From Telluria sp042683405 (GTDB lineage: Bacteria > Pseudomonadota > Gammaproteobacteria > Burkholderiales > Burkholderiaceae_D), in assembly GCF_042683405.1 (NCBI RefSeq), contig NZ_JBHUJS010000002.1, forward strand, positions 682,001-746,000: 64,000 nucleotides of DNA. Reading direction: 5' to 3'. Numbering within the stretch: the first letter of the stretch is position 1; each line of letters starts with the position of its first letter. Both the position numbers and the translations under genes were made by a program. Below, piece after piece: positions 60,602 through 64,000 of the stretch. A model generated the notes under the pieces. That model was not told the origin of the DNA. It did no database searches and saw only the letters and a program-made list of their open reading frames with translations.

Positions 60602-60629
60602 AGCCCAGCTCTCCGGACCTGGGCTTTTT
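60602..60629 (+). terminator. Rho-independent terminator after tRNA-His
   Basis: AGCCCAG, 10-base loop, CTGGGCT, then TTTTT, 16 bases beyond the tRNA. Confidence 0.9.
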
Positions 60630-60717
60630 GTTTTCCGCCTCCAGTTGGAAAATAGCAGCCCCCTGCATCGTCCAGAGCGGCGCCGTGCTCAGAAGACTTG
60701 CACGTTTCCTGCCGCGA

Positions 60718-60972
60718 TTACGGCGAATACTCATCGATGTTCTTGCCGTCGTCCAGCCCCGTATCGAGCTTCAACGTTTCGGTCATCCGCAGTGCCGCAA
60801 TCACGCCGGAACCAAACGTGAGCGCAGCCACCAGCCATACAGCCGCATGCAGCCCCAGGAGGTCGGCAGTGAAGCCGGCCACCACCGCTCCTCCCGCATA
60901 GCCGAGGTCGCGCCACAGCCGGTAGTCCGACCGGGCGCGGGAGGTGGGGCGCCGCACCGGTTCGTTCGCCAT
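60718..60972 (-). pseudogene. C-terminal fragment of an MFS transporter
   Basis: 84 codons encode the last part of an MFS permease: TSRARS-DYRLWRDLGYAGGAVVAGFTADLLGLHAAVWLVAALTFGSG, two of the final helices with the RxxxYRLWRDLGYA loop seen in full-length transporters. The rest of the gene is absent. Its upstream edge abuts, head to head, a fragment of a TlpA-like gene at 60971, so a deletion removed the parts between or before both. Confidence 0.75.
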
Positions 60973-61099
60973 GCCGACGACGCTTTTCTACGGCAAAGAT
61001 GGGCGCCTGGTCCTCCGCCACATGGGTGAACTCGACCGTGAAGGTCTGGACAAGCGCCTGCGGATGCTCGAAGGGCCTGGCACAGGGTTCAAGCGCTGA
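60971..61099 (+). pseudogene. C-terminal fragment of a TlpA/thioredoxin-like protein
   Basis: 42 codons (MPTTLFYGKDGRLVLRHMGELDREGLDKRLRMLEG...) match the end of thioredoxin-fold TlpA/ResA proteins, including the cis-Pro region MPTT and the DGRLVxRHxGEL strand. The CxxC half of the domain is missing. The ATG coincides with the MPTT Met and has no ribosome binding site, so it is probably not expressed. Confidence 0.65.
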
Positions 61100-61129
61100 C
61101 GAGTGGCCGGCGGATCCCGCTGCGACCGA

Positions 61130-62743
61130 TTACCCCGCCATCGACGGCAGGGCGAGACGCGTCGTTTGCGAAGCCCGGCCGTCCAGGCGCAGCGAATGCG
61201 CAGCCGGCTCCGGCGCGAGCTTGAAGGTGCCGACAACCGCCAGCAATTCCTGAGCCTGCACTTGCATCGAGTCGGCCGCCGCGGCGGCTTCTTCGACGAG
61301 CGCCGCATTCTGCTGCGTGACCTGGTCCATTTGTGCGATGGCCTGGTTGACCTGCGCGATTCCTGCGCTCTGCTCCTGTCCGGCGAGTGTGATCTCGGCC
61401 ATGATGTCGGTGACGCGCTTCACGCTGGCGACAACCTCGGTCATGGTATCGCCCGCTACATTGACAAGCTTGCTACCGGCATCAACCTTCCCAACCGAGT
61501 CGCCGATCAGCGTCTTGATTTCCTTGGCCGCCGCCGCGCTGCGCTGCGCCAGGTTGCGGACCTCGGATGCGACGACCGCGAATCCGCGGCCCTGCTCGCC
61601 CGCGCGCGCGGCTTCCACCGCCGCATTCAGCGCCAGGATATTGGTTTGGAATGCGATCCCGTCGATCACCCCGATGATGTCGGCAATGCGCTTGGCGGCC
61701 TCGTTGATCGCTCCCATTGTGCCGACTACCTCCCCCACCACCTGACCGCCCTTCAGCGCGACTTCCGACGCCGTCGTGGCCAGTTCGTTGGCATGTCGGA
61801 CGCTCTCGGTGTTCTGCTGCACTGTGCTGGTGAGTTCCTCCATTGAAGCCGCCGTCTCCTCGAGCGAGCTGGCCTGCTCTTCGGTGCGCGCCGACAGGTC
61901 CAGGTTACCCGCCGCGATCTCGCCTGACGCAGTCGTAATTGTGTCTGTACCGTCGCGAACCTTTTGTACGAGGGTCGTCAGGCTGTTCTGCATCTGGCGC
62001 ATGGCGTACATCAGACTCGTCCGGTTGCGCTCGTCATCAAGGGCAATTTGCACGGTCAGGTCACCGGCCGCGATCGAATCCGCGATGCTCGCGGCATAGT
62101 CCGGCTCGCCGCCAAGCTGGCGGGTGATGCTACGGGTGAGCCAGAACGCCACGGCGCCGCCAACGACGATGGCGAAGGCGGCAAGTGCCAGGCTGGCGGC
62201 AAACATGGTCTGGGTACGCGTGAACAGTTCGGTCTTGACCTGCTCTGCCGCCGCGTTCTTTTGCTTCAGGATCTTCAGCAGTTCGCCACGCATTTCGCGC
62301 CACACCGGGGTTTCCTCGCCATTCAGGATGACGACGCTGGATGCGGCATCGCTTTTTACCAGCCCAAGGATGCGGTCCTGTACCGCTGCGCGCTGCTGAT
62401 GCAGGGTTTCCAGCCTGGTGAGCGCGGCACCTGCAGCGGCATCGGCCCGCGCCAGCGCGCGAGCGGATTTCAGGGCGCTATCGAAGTCCTTGCGCGCAGC
62501 CGCCAGGTTCTTGTAGCCAGTTTCGTTATCCGGTGCGAGGACAACATTGCGCAGCGCTTGCCCCATCTGCAGGCCTTGCGCGTACATCGCGTTTGACTCG
62601 GCCAGGAAAGCCTGGTCCTGGTCCACAAAGTTGCCAAAGCGCGCTGTCGCATCGCGCATCCCGGCGATAGCGACGGCCAATGCGATCGCGAACAACACAA
62701 AAACAATGGCCATGCATAGGGCCATCTTGTTCCGAAGTTTCAT
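61130..62743 (-). CDS. Methyl-accepting chemotaxis protein
   Basis: Protein of 537 aa. Transmembrane helix 1 (about 7-29) and helix 2 (about 190-212) flank a four-helix-bundle periplasmic domain. HAMP (about 215-265) and the signalling domain with the conserved hairpin tip IIGVIDGIAFQTNILALNAAVEAARAGEQGRGFAVVASEVRNLAQRSA follow. The C-terminal extension ends without a CheR-docking pentapeptide. The ligand is unknown, and no che genes are near. AAGAGGA precedes ATG 62743. Confidence 0.93.
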   Translation of the reverse strand: MKLRNKMALCMAIVFVLFAIALAVAIAGMRDATARFGNFVDQDQAFLAESNAMYAQGLQMGQALRNVVLAPDNETGYKNLAAARKDFDSALKSARALARADAAAGAALTRLETLHQQRAAVQDRILGLVKSDAASSVVILNGEETPVWREMRGELLKILKQKNAAAEQVKTELFTRTQTMFAASLALAAFAIVVGGAVAFWLTRSITRQLGGEPDYAASIADSIAAGDLTVQIALDDERNRTSLMYAMRQMQNSLTTLVQKVRDGTDTITTASGEIAAGNLDLSARTEEQASSLEETAASMEELTSTVQQNTESVRHANELATTASEVALKGGQVVGEVVGTMGAINEAAKRIADIIGVIDGIAFQTNILALNAAVEAARAGEQGRGFAVVASEVRNLAQRSAAAAKEIKTLIGDSVGKVDAGSKLVNVAGDTMTEVVASVKRVTDIMAEITLAGQEQSAGIAQVNQAIAQMDQVTQQNAALVEEAAAAADSMQVQAQELLAVVGTFKLAPEPAAHSLRLDGRASQTTRLALPSMAG

Positions 62744-62925
62744 CCGTTCCTCTTGTAATTTCTGGTCAGCTGCTTGCACAGCGGAAAGGAAAAATTATCA
62801 GAGGAAACAGAAGATTCCGGAAGGAAATTATGATGAATGGCGGCTTCTTTTCTGTCGGTGACGCGACCGCGCAACAACGCTTTGCAAACAACTAACCTGC
62901 GCGTTCAGCCCGCCCGAGCAGCTGC

Positions 62926-63309
62926 TCAGTCTTGCGGTCGACCGCCTCCAGTGCCGCAATGCCCTGAATCGTCTTGCACGCGATCCCGCGTATCGGCCCA
63001 GAGCGTCTCGGCGCGATTGCCGGTGCGACAGAATCCAAACACGGGCTTGGGCGCAGCTGCATAGAGGGCGGCAAAGGCGTCGCGGTCAGCAGGCGTGATC
63101 TTGCCCGGTACGACCGGGAGATGCAGCGCCTGGATACCGTGCTTTTGCGCTTCGGCGGCGATCTCCTCGAACGCTGGCTGGTCACTGCCCTCGCCGTCGG
63201 GTCGATTGCAGACCAATGTTGCGAATCCCTTCTCCTTCAAATGGGCGACATCTGCTGGCAATAGTTGTGGGCCCACTGCATAGTCCTTGCTGAGGTAACG
63301 GATAGTCAT
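62926..63309 (-). CDS. TIGR01244/DUF442 family sulfur-transferase/phosphatase-like protein, probable 3' frameshift
   Basis: Protein of 127 aa as read. It matches the domain fused to Blh hydrolases in bigR operons: RYLSKDYAVGPQLLPADVAHLKEKGFATLVCNRPDGEGSDQP, LPVVPGKITPADRDAFAAL, and the active loop FCRTGNR. After LWADT the frame turns into low-GC3, atypical residues, whereas a neighbouring frame continues with good codon use (IQGIAALEAVDRKTEQLLGRAERAG) to a stop at 62892. A one-base frameshift near 62985-62995, or a sequencing error, is likely. It is divergent from the bigR-like gene. Confidence 0.8.
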   Translation of the reverse strand: MTIRYLSKDYAVGPQLLPADVAHLKEKGFATLVCNRPDGEGSDQPAFEEIAAEAQKHGIQALHLPVVPGKITPADRDAFAALYAAAPKPVFGFCRTGNRAETLWADTRDRVQDDSGHCGTGGGRPQD

Positions 63310-63333
63310 GGTGCTCTCCTGGCGTCGGTCAAA

Positions 63334-63378
63334 AACACATTATATTGAAAAATATATTGTATGTCGATATAATGTGTT
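63334..63378. promoter_or_regulatory. Operator between the DUF442 gene and the bigR-like gene
   Basis: AACACATTATAT (63334-63345) and ATATAATGTGTT (63367-63378) are perfect 12-base complements separated by 21 AT-rich bases that contain further ATATT repeats. BigR is known to bind AT-rich palindromes in its divergent promoter, so this is a strong candidate autoregulatory site. Confidence 0.7.
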
Positions 63379-63401
63379 CCAGTAGATTAACCGAGGTAGC
63401 T

Positions 63402-63734
63402 ATGCCGGACACACAAGAACTCAACTTGCAAGACATGCAGGCTGCTGCGGCGCAGGCGTGCGCTCTCCTGAAAGTACTGGGCAATCCCGACCGGTTGATG
63501 CTGTTGTGCCAGCTGACCCAAGGTGAATATTGCGTCAGCGAGCTGGAGACCATGCTAGGAATCGCCCAGCCGACGCTGTCCCAGCAGCTCGGCATATTGC
63601 GCGAGGAAGACCTGGTCAGTACGCGCCGCGAAGGAAAGCAGATTTTCTACCGCATCGACAGCAACGAAGCGCTGGCAGTAATGCAGGTCCTGTACCAGCA
63701 GTTCTGCCTGCCTGCTAAAGGAGTACGACCATGA
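63402..63734 (+). CDS. bigR: ArsR-family sulfide/redox-sensing repressor, BigR/SqrR type
   Basis: Protein of 110 aa with a winged helix: GNPDRLMLLCQLTQGEYCVSELETMLGIAQPTLSQQLGILREEDLVSTRREGKQIFYRI. C36 and C102 are 66 residues apart, the same spacing as the persulfide-sensing Cys pairs of BigR (42/108) and SqrR (41/107), so it should sense reactive sulfur rather than metal. GAGG precedes ATG 63402. It overlaps a truncated YeeE start by 4 bases and precedes a TauE/SafE gene, as in bigR operons for sulfide detoxification. Confidence 0.87.
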   Translation: MPDTQELNLQDMQAAAAQACALLKVLGNPDRLMLLCQLTQGEYCVSELETMLGIAQPTLSQQLGILREEDLVSTRREGKQIFYRIDSNEALAVMQVLYQQFCLPAKGVRP

Positions 63735-63820
63735 ACATCGACTGGGGCAACTTGGGAACCTGTGAGAGGCAGCTTGATATTGTCCGCACCGCACCCCGGC
63801 ATCGGAGTTCGCCATGCTGA
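63731..63820 (+). pseudogene. Truncated start of a YeeE/YedE-like gene
   Basis: The ATG overlaps the bigR stop (ATGA) and encodes MNIDWGNLGT, which matches the usual beginning of YeeE/YedE sulfur-transport proteins (MNIDWxxFTP). The frame then becomes non-homologous (CERQLDIVRTAPRHRSSPC) and stops at 63820. About 150 codons of permease are missing, so an internal deletion has joined its start to the end of another gene. Confidence 0.65.
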
Positions 63821-64000
63821 CGGCCACCCTGCTCGGTCTCGTCGTTGGGCTGATTCTGGCACTGACCGGGGCCGGAGGCGGCATCCTTGCCGTGCCCCTG
63901 CTGGTGTTCGGTACCGGAATCGGCGTTGCCGACGCTGGACCGATCGGCCTGCTGGCGGTAGGGATGGCGGCAGCCTTGGGGGCGATCCTCGGCTTACGGG
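63814..64000 (+). CDS. TauE/SafE family sulfite/sulfur exporter, partial (5' end only)
   Basis: The first 62 codons of a membrane permease run off the window. The start MLTATLLGLVVGLILALTGAGGGILAVPLLVFGTGIGVADAGPIGLLAVGMAAALGAILGLR is typical of TauE/SafE transporters with their GAGGGILAVP motif. It overlaps the truncated YeeE frame by 7 bases and completes the bigR-type operon, probably exporting sulfite or taking part in sulfide detoxification. Confidence 0.88.
   Translation, partial: MLTATLLGLVVGLILALTGAGGGILAVPLLVFGTGIGVADAGPIGLLAVGMAAALGAILGLR

Overview
The window is high-GC bacterial chromosome. It most resembles Oxalobacteraceae (Burkholderiales), probably Massilia or a close relative. 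I infer this from gene content: an FxDxF-type PEP-CTERM protein, an adenosylcobalamin-dependent ribonucleotide reductase, a Xanthomonas/Caulobacter-type TonB receptor, many CHASE, PAS, GGDEF and EAL signalling proteins, and a type-2 OMP decarboxylase. No database search was possible. I see no rRNA, CRISPR array, complete insertion sequence or prophage. Nearly all of the sequence is dense host-like coding DNA with two tRNAs.

Layout. 1-9 kb: a hypothetical gene, a CHASE histidine kinase, an unusual protein ending in 12-residue AWSMVPP repeats, an SDR epimerase divergent from a ferredoxin reductase, an exported methyltransferase, an MFS exporter, a hibernation-factor-like protein and a cobalamin-binding-type receptor. 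9-18 kb: a cNMP-domain diguanylate cyclase, sbcB, pyrF, a LemA/TPM/TPM operon, an SDR, two candidate small RNAs ending in similar terminators, and several small proteins. 18-25 kb: a minus-strand galactose operon (galT-galK-GH2, with ATGA overlaps) followed by a glycosyltransferase/FAD-mutase fusion. 25-36 kb: pirin, a Rhizobium-type asparaginase, a zinc alcohol dehydrogenase with a His-rich partner, NUDIX, alpha/beta hydrolase, a HExxH protein, a stress protein with three large repeats, and nrdJ. 36-49 kb: PEP-CTERM protein, PAS-GGDEF-EAL protein, histidine kinase, PilZ, TonB receptor, SRAP protein, a MEDS/hybrid-kinase pair and udk. 49-64 kb: pirin-DoxX-LysR, a second hybrid kinase, tRNA-Ser, acs, yqhA-like and class I fumarase, murI, tRNA-His, two abutting gene fragments, an MCP, and a decayed bigR-type sulfide operon that runs off the window.

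The least expected signals lie outside standard annotation. (1) A GRDP-like protein carries five AWSMVPP repeats. Its gene and the adjacent CHASE kinase gene each have a perfect FNR/Anr-type box upstream. (2) A near-perfect FNR-type box is placed at a class II distance from a TATACT hexamer and a terminator, which predicts an oxygen-responsive RNA of about 150 nt. Next to it is a second structured RNA with an anti-Shine-Dalgarno CTCCTCC loop. (3) There are three dispersed families of intergenic palindromes. (4) Several genes show decay scars: a duplicated LysR tail, abutting MFS and TlpA fragments, a truncated YeeE start, and a frameshifted sulfur-transferase-like gene.
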